Shown: in pieces, positions 16,565 to 24,360 of the stretch
How positions within the stretch are numbered: the stretch's first letter is position 1
Layout: each line of letters begins with the position of its first letter
Assembly (NCBI RefSeq): GCF_016902445.1
Contig: NZ_JACSNX010000008.1
Location: 1-64,000, forward strand
DNA from: Oscillibacter valericigenes
GTDB taxonomy: Bacteria; Bacillota; Clostridia; Oscillospirales; Oscillospiraceae
Direction: 5' to 3'
Length of the DNA: 64,000 nt
Program-made: the position numbers and the translations under genes
Notes under the pieces: generated by a model
Seen by the model: the letters and a program-made list of their open reading frames with translations, nothing else
Told to the model about the DNA's origin: nothing
Database searches by the model: none

Positions 16565-18145
16565 TCAGACAGACAGCGACTCTGCCAGCTCCAGGCCGGG
16601 GTTGTGCTTGGTGAGGAAGCCCACGCTCCATTCGCCGCCGAAGGCCACCAGCAGACGGCCCTTGAAGTCCTCCAGAATGGCGGCGCCGGTGCACAGCACC
16701 AGATCCTCCGGCTTGCAGGGGCAGGCAGTGATGACCCGCAGATGCTCATAGGGCAGGCCGGACATGTAGAGCTCCACGCCGTACTCGCTGCGCATCCGGT
16801 ACTGGAACACATCGAACTGCAGGGTGCCCACCACGCCCACGATGACTTCCTCCATGCCTGCACCGGGCAGCTTGAAGATCTGGATGGCACCCTCCTGGGC
16901 GATCTGCTCCGTGCCCTTGATGAACTGCTTGCGCTTCATGGTGTCCTTGGGAGACACCCGCATGAAGTGCTCCGGCTCGAAGGTGGGGATGCCGGAGAAC
17001 TTGAACTTCTTCCCCGGCACGGTGACGGTGTCGCCGATGGAGAAGATGCCCGGGTCAAACACGCCGATGATGTCCCCGGCGTAGGCCTCGTCGATGATCT
17101 CCCGCTCCGCGGCCATCATCTGCTGGGGCTGGGAGAGGCGGAGCTTCTTGTTCCCCTGGACGTGGTAGTATTCCCGGTCCCGCTCGAATCTGCCGGAGCA
17201 GATGCGCATGAAGGCCAGCCGGTCCCGGTGGGCCTTGTTCATGTTGGCCTGGATCTTGAACACGAAGGCGGAAAAATCCTCGCTGAACACGTCGATCTCC
17301 CCCTGGTCGCTGACCCGGGGCAGGGGCGGCGTGGTCATGCGGAGAAACTCCTCCAGAAACGGCTCCACACCGAAGGTGGTGAGGGCGGAGCCGAAGAACA
17401 CCGGGGACAGGGTGCCGTTCCGCACGGCCTCCAGGTCAAACTCCCGGCCGGCCCCCAGCAGCTCCACTTCCTCCCGCAGGGCGGCGGCCTTTGCCTCGCC
17501 GATCATGTCCTCCAGGGCGGGATCGTCCAGAGCCACCTCAGCGGAGCTGACCTTCTTGCCCCGCTCCTCTGCCTGGAAGAACAGGATCCGCTGCTTCTCC
17601 CGGTCGTAGACGCCCTGGAACTCCTTGCCGCAGCCGATGGGCCAGTTGACGGCGTAGGTGTCGATGCCCAGCTCCCGCTCCACCTCTTCGCACAGCTCCA
17701 GGGGGTCACGGGTCTCCCGGTCCATCTTGTTGATGAAGGTGAAGATGGGGATGTGCCGCAGGGCGCAGACCTTGAACAGCTTCCGGGTCTGGGGCTCCAC
17801 GCCCTTGGCGCCGTCGATGACCATGACGGCGCTGTCGGCGGCCATCAGGGTGCGGTAGGTGTCCTCGGAGAAGTCCTGGTGGCCGGGGGTGTCCAGGATG
17901 TTGATGCAGAAGCCGCTGTGCTGGAACTGCATGACGGAGGAGGTGACGGAGATGCCCCGCTGCTTCTCGATCTCCATCCAGTCGCTGGTGGCGGCCTTGG
18001 CCCGCTTGCCCTTGACCTCACCGGCCTGGGCGATGGCCCCGCCGTACAGCAGGAACTTCTCCGTCAGTGTGGTCTTGCCGGCGTCCGGATGGGAGATGAT
18101 GGCGAACGTGCGCCGGCGGGAAATTTCTTCTTTTAAGGTTGACAT
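16565..18145 (-). CDS. prfC: Peptide chain release factor 3
   Basis: RF3 is the GTPase that removes RF1/RF2 from the ribosome after peptide release. The 526-residue protein shows all GTPase motifs near the N-terminus: SHPDAGKTTLTEKFLL (P-loop), the switch I region with GISVTSSVMQF, DTPGHQDFSED (G3) and INKMDRE (G4). Domain II and a C-terminal RF3 domain follow. The true start is ATG 18145 (MSTLKEEISRRRTF), with TTTTGGAGGA upstream; the long in-frame extension beyond it is non-coding. prfB lies about 5 kb away on the same strand but is not linked in an operon. Confidence 0.96.
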   Translation of the reverse strand: MSTLKEEISRRRTFAIISHPDAGKTTLTEKFLLYGGAIAQAGEVKGKRAKAATSDWMEIEKQRGISVTSSVMQFQHSGFCINILDTPGHQDFSEDTYRTLMAADSAVMVIDGAKGVEPQTRKLFKVCALRHIPIFTFINKMDRETRDPLELCEEVERELGIDTYAVNWPIGCGKEFQGVYDREKQRILFFQAEERGKKVSSAEVALDDPALEDMIGEAKAAALREEVELLGAGREFDLEAVRNGTLSPVFFGSALTTFGVEPFLEEFLRMTTPPLPRVSDQGEIDVFSEDFSAFVFKIQANMNKAHRDRLAFMRICSGRFERDREYYHVQGNKKLRLSQPQQMMAAEREIIDEAYAGDIIGVFDPGIFSIGDTVTVPGKKFKFSGIPTFEPEHFMRVSPKDTMKRKQFIKGTEQIAQEGAIQIFKLPGAGMEEVIVGVVGTLQFDVFQYRMRSEYGVELYMSGLPYEHLRVITACPCKPEDLVLCTGAAILEDFKGRLLVAFGGEWSVGFLTKHNPGLELAESLSV

Positions 18146-18452
18146 GAACAGTCCTCCAAAACGATAGCAGAGTGTGGGCCGCCATTGCCCCGGCGCGCTC
18201 GCGCCGTGCAGGCGTCTGCCGGCGGCAGACCCGCAGGCGCCGGCCGCCGGACATGCCGCAGCGCCGAAAGCGGCGGCCGCATCTGTAAGCTGGACCAATG
18301 TACCATATTCTGCACCGATTTGCAAGGTTTCTCCCGGAATTCGGCCGGGAAAGCGGACGCAGGCGCCTGGAAAGAAACCTGAACGCCCGTTTTGGGGCAC
18401 GGCGGAGGCGCGGTCCGCCTGGCGGGATTTGGAAAAAGAAGGATGACAAAAG

Positions 18453-18470
18453 AATGAAAGCGGTTTCATT
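18453..18470. promoter_or_regulatory. LacI-family operator O1
   Basis: AATGAAA-GCGG-TTTCATT has perfect seven-base arms and the central CG of LacI/CcpA-type sites. It lies about 100 bases upstream of the lacI-like promoter and 185 bases (centre to centre) from O2, a spacing compatible with looping. It also fits the CcpA cre consensus, so catabolite control cannot be excluded. Confidence 0.7.
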
Positions 18471-18543
18471 TTGATGAACCATACAACGATGGTTAAGTTT
18501 TTTGCACGTCTGTGTAAAATGTATATTAAATGCAAAAAAACCC

Positions 18544-18572
18544 TTGCACTCACCGGGGAAAGATGGTAATGT
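18544..18572 (+). promoter_or_regulatory. Probable promoter of the lacI-like gene
   Basis: TTGCAC (18544-18549), a 17-base spacer and TAATGT (18567-18572) lie between the two operators. The remainder of the 18146-18667 gap shows no coding potential that I trust. Confidence 0.5.
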
Positions 18573-18637
18573 TGACTTGAAGAAAGCAAAATATTGGAAA
18601 GAGGCTCCCCCTCTTTTACCTGTCGGACAGTTTTAAA

Positions 18638-18654
18638 AATGAAAGCGATTACAT
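18638..18654. promoter_or_regulatory. LacI-family operator O2 overlapping the ribosome site region
   Basis: AATGAAAGCGATTACAT repeats the O1 sequence with one arm mismatch and ends directly at the GGAGG of the regulator gene. Binding here would block transcript elongation or initiation, suggesting autorepression. Confidence 0.65.
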
Positions 18655-18667
18655 GGAGGACGGCCGC

Positions 18668-19657
18668 TTGAACTCAACGATCTACGATGTGTCCCGCTTG
18701 TCGGGCGTTTCTACCGCCACGGTCTCCCGGGCGTTTTCCAATCCGGAGCTGGTGCGGGAGGGGACGCGGCGGAAGGTGTATGAGGCGGCGGAGGTGCTCC
18801 ATTACTCCCCCAATGCCATTGCCCAGGCCATGGCCCGCCAGCGGACGGACCGGATCGCCTTTCTGATCTGCAAGGAGGGCGCCACGATCCTGGACGAGTT
18901 CTACGCCGGGATCTGCGACGGGATCATGAACGCCGCGAACCGGACGGACTATGAACTGATGATCTCCACGGCGGCGGACTGGGACCTGGCCGCCAACACC
19001 TCCAAGAACAAGCAGGTGGAGGGTGTGATCCTGGGCGGCAATGCCAAGCCGGAGCTGGTTTCGGAGCTGCAGAATCGGGGCATCGCCGTGGTGCTGGTGA
19101 ACAACCGGATGGCGGGATTTGACCTGCCCTGTGTGGTGTCCGACGAATACGGCGGGGTCCGCCAGGCGCTGGAGCATCTCATCAGCCGGGGGCACCGGAA
19201 CATCGCCATGCTGGCTGGCCGGTTTTCCCCCTACATATTAAATGAGCGGTACCGGGCATTTCTGGAGATCGCCCAGGCTCACGGTTTGCCGGTGGACGCC
19301 CGCCACATCAAGCTGTGCGATCCCACGGTGGAGAGCGCCGCAGAGGCGTGCCGGGAGCTGCTGTCCCGGCCGGACCGGCCCACAGCCATCTTCGGCACCA
19401 ACGATGTGGTGGCTGCCGGCGCCATGAAGGCGGCCCGCCGCCTGGGCCTGCGGCTGCCGGAAGAGCTGGCGGTGACGGGGCTGGACGATGCCTCCGTCTG
19501 CGGGATGCTGGAGCCGGAGCTGACCTCCGTCCACATCGACTGCCGCCGGATGGGAGAACTGAGCGTGGAGCGGCTGCAGTCTTTGCTGGCCGGGGACGAG
19601 AATGTGCCCCAGGTCACCGTGGTTCCCACGGAGCTGCGGGTGCGCCGGTCCGCCTGA
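18668..19657 (+). CDS. LacI-family transcriptional regulator
   Basis: The 329-residue repressor has the N-terminal helix-turn-helix STIYDVSRLSGVSTATVSRAF with hinge LHYSPNAIAQAMA, followed by a periplasmic-binding-like sugar domain (TDRIAFLICKEG, GVILGGNAKPE, FGTNDVVAAGAMKAARRLG). I prefer the TTG at 18668 because GGAGGA sits 7-13 bases before it; the ATG at 18653 overlaps that ribosome site. It probably controls itself and the ABC transporter genes that follow 70 bases downstream, through the two matching operators. The inducing sugar is unknown. Confidence 0.88.
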   Translation: MNSTIYDVSRLSGVSTATVSRAFSNPELVREGTRRKVYEAAEVLHYSPNAIAQAMARQRTDRIAFLICKEGATILDEFYAGICDGIMNAANRTDYELMISTAADWDLAANTSKNKQVEGVILGGNAKPELVSELQNRGIAVVLVNNRMAGFDLPCVVSDEYGGVRQALEHLISRGHRNIAMLAGRFSPYILNERYRAFLEIAQAHGLPVDARHIKLCDPTVESAAEACRELLSRPDRPTAIFGTNDVVAAGAMKAARRLGLRLPEELAVTGLDDASVCGMLEPELTSVHIDCRRMGELSVERLQSLLAGDENVPQVTVVPTELRVRRSA

Positions 19658-19727
19658 GCGAGCGCAGAGAGAAGAGAGGATCATCCCGCGGCGGAGAGGC
19701 GCCGCGGAAACATAAGGAGGAGAGGAT

Positions 19728-20567
19728 ATGAAAGCGAAAAAGCGCATGGGAACGGTGGGAAAGGCCATCGGCTGCGCGGTGCTGCTGGCAGTCGCTCTGT
19801 TTCCCATCTACTGGCTGGTGGCCATGGCCATCCGGCCCACGGAGGAGATGCAGGGGCACATCGCCCTGATCCCTCAGGCCCTGACAATTGAGCACTTTGT
19901 CAGCCTGTTTGCAGACAAGGGGTTTGGACAGGCCACCATCAACAGCCTGCAGACCACGCTGAGTTCTCTGGTGCTGTCTTTGTTCGTGGGCATCTGCGCG
20001 GCGTACATCCTGGCCCGGCGGCGGTTCCGCTTCGGACTGAAGAAGCCCCTGACCTACTGGGTCCTGCTGGTCCGCGTCCTGCCCCCGGTTGCCTTTACCA
20101 TCCCGCTGTACACCATGTTCAGCTGGGTGGGGCTGCTGAATACCAAGATCCCTGTGACCCTGGCCTGCGTGCTGATCAATGTGCCGCTGATCATCTGGTT
20201 CCTCATCAGCTTCTTCCAGGATCTGCCGGAGGAGATCGAGGAGAGCGCCAAGGTGGACGGCGCCACGGAGTGGCAGCTGTTCCGCAAGATTGTCCTGCCC
20301 CTGGTGGCGCCGGGCATCGCGGCGGTGGCCATGCTGTCCTTCATGTATGCCTGGAATGAATATACCTATACGGTCATCTTCACCCGCTCCCCCGCCAACA
20401 ACACGGTGCCCCTGGCGCTGTCCGTGCTGAATACGGAGGATAACCTGACAAACTTCGGCCTGGTGGCGGCCGGCGGCGTGGTGTCCGTGATCCCCATTAC
20501 CCTGTTTGTGATCTTTGCACAGAACTACTTGATCAGCGGTCTTTCAAGCGGTGCTGTCAAAGAGTAA
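19728..20567 (+). CDS. Sugar ABC transporter permease, MalG type
   Basis: The 279-residue inner-membrane protein has six predicted helices and the EAA loop EEIEESAKVDGATEWQLFRKI that docks to the ATPase. Its C-terminal-family features (PIYWLVAMAIRPTEEM at the start, LPPVAFTIPLYTMF) place it with MalG/carbohydrate uptake 1 permeases. AAGGAGGAG precedes the start. Unusually, it comes before the binding-protein gene, whereas the MalF-type partner comes after it. No ATPase gene is present, so a shared MsmX/UgpC-type ATPase is expected. Confidence 0.9.
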   Translation: MKAKKRMGTVGKAIGCAVLLAVALFPIYWLVAMAIRPTEEMQGHIALIPQALTIEHFVSLFADKGFGQATINSLQTTLSSLVLSLFVGICAAYILARRRFRFGLKKPLTYWVLLVRVLPPVAFTIPLYTMFSWVGLLNTKIPVTLACVLINVPLIIWFLISFFQDLPEEIEESAKVDGATEWQLFRKIVLPLVAPGIAAVAMLSFMYAWNEYTYTVIFTRSPANNTVPLALSVLNTEDNLTNFGLVAAGGVVSVIPITLFVIFAQNYLISGLSSGAVKE

Positions 20568-20628
20568 CAAAAATACACGCGACCCTGTTCCAAAACGACT
20601 GAAAAGTGGAAAAGTAGGAGGAAAAGAA

Positions 20629-21888
20629 ATGAAAAAGCTACTGACTCTGGTCCTGGCGCTTGCCATGACACTGTCTCTGGCGGCCTGCGGCGGCGATACG
20701 ACGACCACCGACGACGGCAGCGGAGACACCGGCACCGGCGAGCCCACCAAGATGACCCTGATCCTGCGGGGCGGCGCCTACGGCGAGTCCCTGCAGGCCA
20801 TGCTGGAGCCCTTTGCGGAGGAGCACAACGTGGAATTCGAGGTCCTGCTGCAGTCCTTTGATGACCTGCACACCGGCATTGCCCTGGACGCAGTCAACGA
20901 AACCGGCACCTATGACCTGTGCATGGTGGACGGCTCCTGGATGGCCGAGTTCACCGAGAACGGCGTGCTGGCCAATCTGAGCGAGATGGGCTACAGCTTC
21001 GATGACGACGTCATCCCCGCCACCACCACCATCTGCATGGTGGACGACGACATCTACCTGGCACCTTACTACGGCAACGTGACCGTCATGATGTACAACA
21101 AGGAGCTGCTCTCCGAGGCCGGCTATGCCCCCGAGGACATCGACTCCTTCGCGGACCTGATGGACATTGCCCAGAAGACCAAGGATGCCCACCCCGACAA
21201 GAACGGCTTCCTGGTCCGCGGCGGCAGCGCCGACAACATCCTCTCCGACTTCCTGCCTCACCTGGTGGTCCACGGCGGCTGGGTCGTGGATGAGAACAAC
21301 AACCCCACCGTTGATACCCCCGAGTTCAAGGCCGCCATGGAGGAGTACCTGGCCCTGTACAACCTGGGCAGCAGCCTGGACAAGGATGACATCGTGGCCT
21401 CTGTGACTGCCGGCGATACCGCCCTGGCTCAGATCTGGCCCGGCTGGTACACCCCCACCGCTGACGGCCCCGCCGACTACACCACCATCCCCACCAAGCT
21501 GACTGACGACGGCGAGGACATGGGCGCCGTGGCCCTGCAGGGCGTGTGGTGCATCGGCATCCCTGACAACGCCCCCCACAAGGAGCTGGCCCTGGAGTTG
21601 CTGGAGTACGTCATGAGCCCCGAGGTACAGCTGGCCTCCATTGAGCAGAACGGCGTGCCCTGCCGCTTCAGCTGCCTGACCGATCCCACCGTGCTGGAGA
21701 CCTATCCCCACCTGGAGACCGTCTGCGGCGCCCTGCAGACCGGCGTGTACCGCCCTGTGATCGAGGAGTGGACCCAGTTCACCAACATCCTGGGCACCGA
21801 AATGGACAACATCATCCAGGGCACCAAGACCATGGACGAGGCTCTGTCTTACGCGCAGGAGCAGCTGGAGCAGCTGATGGCCGGCTGA
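20629..21888 (+). CDS. Extracellular solute-binding lipoprotein, family 1
   Basis: This lipoprotein delivers the substrate to the flanking permeases. The start at 20629 has GTAGGAGGAAAAGAA upstream and gives a signal peptide with lipobox LAAC (cleavage before Cys21 or so). A Thr/Asp/Gly linker follows, then a family 1 two-lobed binding fold (MVDGSWMAEFTENGVLANLSE, YLAPYYGNVTVMMYNKELLSEAGY, VALQGVWCIGIPDNAPHKELA). The sequence alone does not show the sugar or other ligand. Codon bias is strong, consistent with high expression. Confidence 0.92.
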   Translation: MKKLLTLVLALAMTLSLAACGGDTTTTDDGSGDTGTGEPTKMTLILRGGAYGESLQAMLEPFAEEHNVEFEVLLQSFDDLHTGIALDAVNETGTYDLCMVDGSWMAEFTENGVLANLSEMGYSFDDDVIPATTTICMVDDDIYLAPYYGNVTVMMYNKELLSEAGYAPEDIDSFADLMDIAQKTKDAHPDKNGFLVRGGSADNILSDFLPHLVVHGGWVVDENNNPTVDTPEFKAAMEEYLALYNLGSSLDKDDIVASVTAGDTALAQIWPGWYTPTADGPADYTTIPTKLTDDGEDMGAVALQGVWCIGIPDNAPHKELALELLEYVMSPEVQLASIEQNGVPCRFSCLTDPTVLETYPHLETVCGALQTGVYRPVIEEWTQFTNILGTEMDNIIQGTKTMDEALSYAQEQLEQLMAG

Positions 21889-21926
21889 TCCCCCTTCCAC
21901 CCAACTGACCCCGCAGATATGCAAGC

Positions 21927-21955
21927 GGCCGGGGCGCCGTGACGGCGTCCCGGCC
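21927..21955 (+). promoter_or_regulatory. Intercistronic hairpin between binding protein and permease
   Basis: GGCCGGGGCGCC (21927-21938) pairs with GGCGTCCCGGCC (21944-21955) without a T-tract. Such hairpins after binding-protein genes commonly stabilise the upstream message and lower permease output, as in malE-malF. Confidence 0.6.
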
Positions 21956-22014
21956 TGCTCCCCTTACGCTCCGGAACTGCCGGGCGGAACCTCTCGAATT
22001 TGTGAGGCTATCGT

Positions 22015-22911
22015 ATGAAGAGAAATGAGATCAGAAAATTGAATAGCGCACAGGCTTCGACCACTCGATTTGGAATCGGAATGCTCACGCCCACCATGAT
22101 CGTGCTGCTGGTCATGACGGCATATCCCCTGATTTTCACTTTTGTTTACAGCTTTACGGATTACAACTATCTGAAAGGGACCGAACAGGCATCCTTTATC
22201 CTGTTCGACAACTACACCAAGCTTTTTAAGAACGGATATTTTCAACAGGCGGTGTGGAACACCATTAAATTCACCATCCTGGCGGTGGTGCTGGAGATGG
22301 GAATCGGCCTCCTGATTGCGGTATTTATCAACACCCTGAAGCGGGGACAGAAGATCATGCGGACGCTGCTGCTGCTGCCCTATCTGCTGCCCGCTGTTAC
22401 GGTAGCCCTGAGCTGGCGGATGATGCTCTCCGCCAACTACGGCATTGTCAACCAGTTCCTGAAGTCTGTGGGCCTGCCGGTCTTTAACTGGTTTATGGAC
22501 ACCAAGACGGCTTTTGGGACGATCCTGGTGATCGACGTATGGCAGAATGTGCCCTTTGTGTTCCTGCTGCTGTACGCCTCCCTGCAGTCTGTGTCTGAAA
22601 ATCAGTATGAGGCTGCCCGGATCGACGGGGCCGGCTTCCTTCAGCAGTTCTGGTATGTGACCCTGCCCAACATCAAGGGCAGCCTGGCTCTGTGCGCTCT
22701 GCTGCGGACCATCGACACCTTCCGCCTGTTCGAAAAGGTGAACGTCCTCACCGGAGGCGGCCCGGCCGGCACGACCACGACCATTACGCAGTTCCTGTAC
22801 AATTACGGCATCAAACCGCTGGACTTCGGCTACGGCAGCGCCGGCGCCATCGTCATGACGGTCCTGGTGCTGATCCTCTCCAGCTTCTACATCAAACGGG
22901 CCATGGGTTGA
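22015..22911 (+). CDS. Sugar ABC transporter permease, MalF type
   Basis: The 298-residue permease has six helices, the opening MLTPTMIVLLVMTAYPLIFTF and the EAA-type loop NQYEAARIDGAGFLQQFWYV. It pairs with the MalG-type permease encoded before the binding protein. Its ATG follows a weak ribosome site (GTGAGGCT), matching the lower dose expected for a permease behind an attenuating hairpin. The next gene starts five bases after its stop codon. Confidence 0.9.
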   Translation: MKRNEIRKLNSAQASTTRFGIGMLTPTMIVLLVMTAYPLIFTFVYSFTDYNYLKGTEQASFILFDNYTKLFKNGYFQQAVWNTIKFTILAVVLEMGIGLLIAVFINTLKRGQKIMRTLLLLPYLLPAVTVALSWRMMLSANYGIVNQFLKSVGLPVFNWFMDTKTAFGTILVIDVWQNVPFVFLLLYASLQSVSENQYEAARIDGAGFLQQFWYVTLPNIKGSLALCALLRTIDTFRLFEKVNVLTGGGPAGTTTTITQFLYNYGIKPLDFGYGSAGAIVMTVLVLILSSFYIKRAMG

Positions 22912-22916
22912 CGCCT

Positions 22917-23909
22917 ATGGAAGAACTGAAGCTGACTTTTGTCAATGTGGGCTATGGCGAAGCCATGGTCCTGGAGTGTCCGGACCCGGCCTTTCCCGGC
23001 GGCACATTCGTCATGGTGATCGACGGCGGCAGCGCCGAGCCGGAGGAGTACCAGGGCAGCGGCACTGGCCGCATCCCCCTGGACCAGTATCTCTCCCTGC
23101 GGGGCGTGGACCACATCGATGTGATGGCGGCCACCCATGTCCATGAGGACCATCTCTGCGGCCTGCTGCCTGTGGCGGACCGCCTGCGCCCCGGCACCTT
23201 CTGGCAGACGCTGCCGGGAGATCTGCCCGGGGCCATGCGCCAGCTGGAGGTCCCGGCGGAGCGGCTGACCATTTCCCGGGGAAAGTTCCTCTGCGCGCTC
23301 AACGACTATCAGACCCTCTGCCGGCGGCTGCAGGCGCAGGGCTGCCCGCAGCTGACGCTGGCCGCGGGCACGGTGCTGCATCCGTGCAGGGATCTGACGG
23401 TCCGGGTGCTGGGCCCCTCCCCCATCCGGGCCCGCCAGCTGGAGGATCTCTGCCGGGAGCTGTACCGGGAGGCGGACGAGGACGCCTTCTGGCGGAAGCT
23501 GGACCGTCTGGACGCCGCCATGAACAACTACAGCCTGATCCTGCTGCTGGAGTACCGGGGCACCCGCATCCTGCTGCCCGGAGACACCAACTGCATGGGA
23601 TACGGCAGTCTTGCGGAAGAGGATCTGCGGGCGGACCTGTTCAAGGTGGGCCATCACGGCCAGCGGGACGGGATCTCCCGCCCCCAGATCCAGCGGATCG
23701 CCCCCAAGGCGGTGGTGTGCTGCGCCTCCAGCGACCGGCGCTACAACAGCGCGGAGCCGGGCATCCTGCGGATGATGGCGGACAGCGGGGCGGAGCTGTT
23801 CTTTTCCGACTGCCCGCCGGGGCCGGACGGCACGGTGCCGCCGCCGCACAGCGCGCTGACGTTTACCGTGGGCGCAGATGGTGCCCTGCAGGGTGTGTAC
23901 GCAGGCTGA
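22917..23909 (+). CDS. ComEC/Rec2-like metallo-beta-lactamase-fold protein
   Basis: The 330-residue soluble protein has an MBL fold with the metal motif THVHEDHLCGL (HxHxDH), a second metal Asp in LLPGDTNCMG and a late His in KVGHHGQRDG. This is the pattern of the C-terminal MBL domain of ComEC, here freestanding without membrane helices. It is tightly linked to the ABC permease, so it may act on the imported compound or on a phosphodiester. It has no signal peptide. Substrate and reaction are unknown. Confidence 0.8.
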   Translation: MEELKLTFVNVGYGEAMVLECPDPAFPGGTFVMVIDGGSAEPEEYQGSGTGRIPLDQYLSLRGVDHIDVMAATHVHEDHLCGLLPVADRLRPGTFWQTLPGDLPGAMRQLEVPAERLTISRGKFLCALNDYQTLCRRLQAQGCPQLTLAAGTVLHPCRDLTVRVLGPSPIRARQLEDLCRELYREADEDAFWRKLDRLDAAMNNYSLILLLEYRGTRILLPGDTNCMGYGSLAEEDLRADLFKVGHHGQRDGISRPQIQRIAPKAVVCCASSDRRYNSAEPGILRMMADSGAELFFSDCPPGPDGTVPPPHSALTFTVGADGALQGVYAG

Positions 23910-23930
23910 ACAGCGGATCTTCCGAAACAC

Positions 23931-23977
23931 AAAACGGCCGCCGGCTTTTTAGCCGACGGCCGTTTTTGTATGTTCAG
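23931..23977. terminator. Bidirectional terminator
   Basis: AAAACGGCCG-C-CGGCT pairs with AGCCG-A-CGGCCGTTTTT around a short T-rich loop. It closes the MBL gene on the plus strand and the HPr-like gene on the minus strand. Confidence 0.85.
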
Positions 23978-23985
23978 GGGCCGGA

Positions 23986-24243
23986 TCAGGCGCCCAGCAG
24001 GCACTGCTCCAGCGCGGAGACGGCAGCCTCTGCGTCATCCCCCTCTGCCGTCAGCGTGACGAGCGCCCCCATCCCGATGGAGAGGGAAAGCACGCCCAGC
24101 AGGCTTTTGGCGTTGACGTTGTTGGTGCCGTATGTCACGCGGATCAGGCTGGAAAAGCGGTTTGCAGTCTGGATAAAAGTGGCTGCTGTCTGGTGGTGCA
24201 GACCGTCGGGGACCTGGACCTTGACCTCTTTAGTGAACTGCAT
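23986..24243 (-). CDS. HPr-family phosphocarrier-like protein
   Basis: The 85-residue protein has the HPr fold and length. The phosphoryl-acceptor His (GLHHQTA, residue 16) and the regulatory Ser (NAKSLLGVLSL, residue 47) are both present. However, the nearly invariant Arg-Pro after the active His (HARPA in Bacillus HPr) is replaced by Gln-Thr. That Arg stabilises the phosphohistidine, so PTS transfer may be weak and the protein may be mainly a regulatory, Crh-like one. GGGAGGTC precedes the start. It is apparently monocistronic. Confidence 0.88.
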   Translation of the reverse strand: MQFTKEVKVQVPDGLHHQTAATFIQTANRFSSLIRVTYGTNNVNAKSLLGVLSLSIGMGALVTLTAEGDDAEAAVSALEQCLLGA

Positions 24244-24360
24244 GGAAAGACCTCCCTAGTTGATCGTCGCTGCGGGTATCCGCCCGCTCGTCGTGGTATG
24301 TTCATTATACACGGTTTTCCCGGAACGGGCAAGAATATAAAACAGATTTGAGGCGGTATC

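Noticed and set aside
18453-18470. Calling this site purely a CcpA cre element
   Set aside because: It matches the cre consensus, but a second copy at the regulator's own ribosome site and the adjacent LacI-family gene make a dedicated operator more likely. The dual possibility is noted in the feature.
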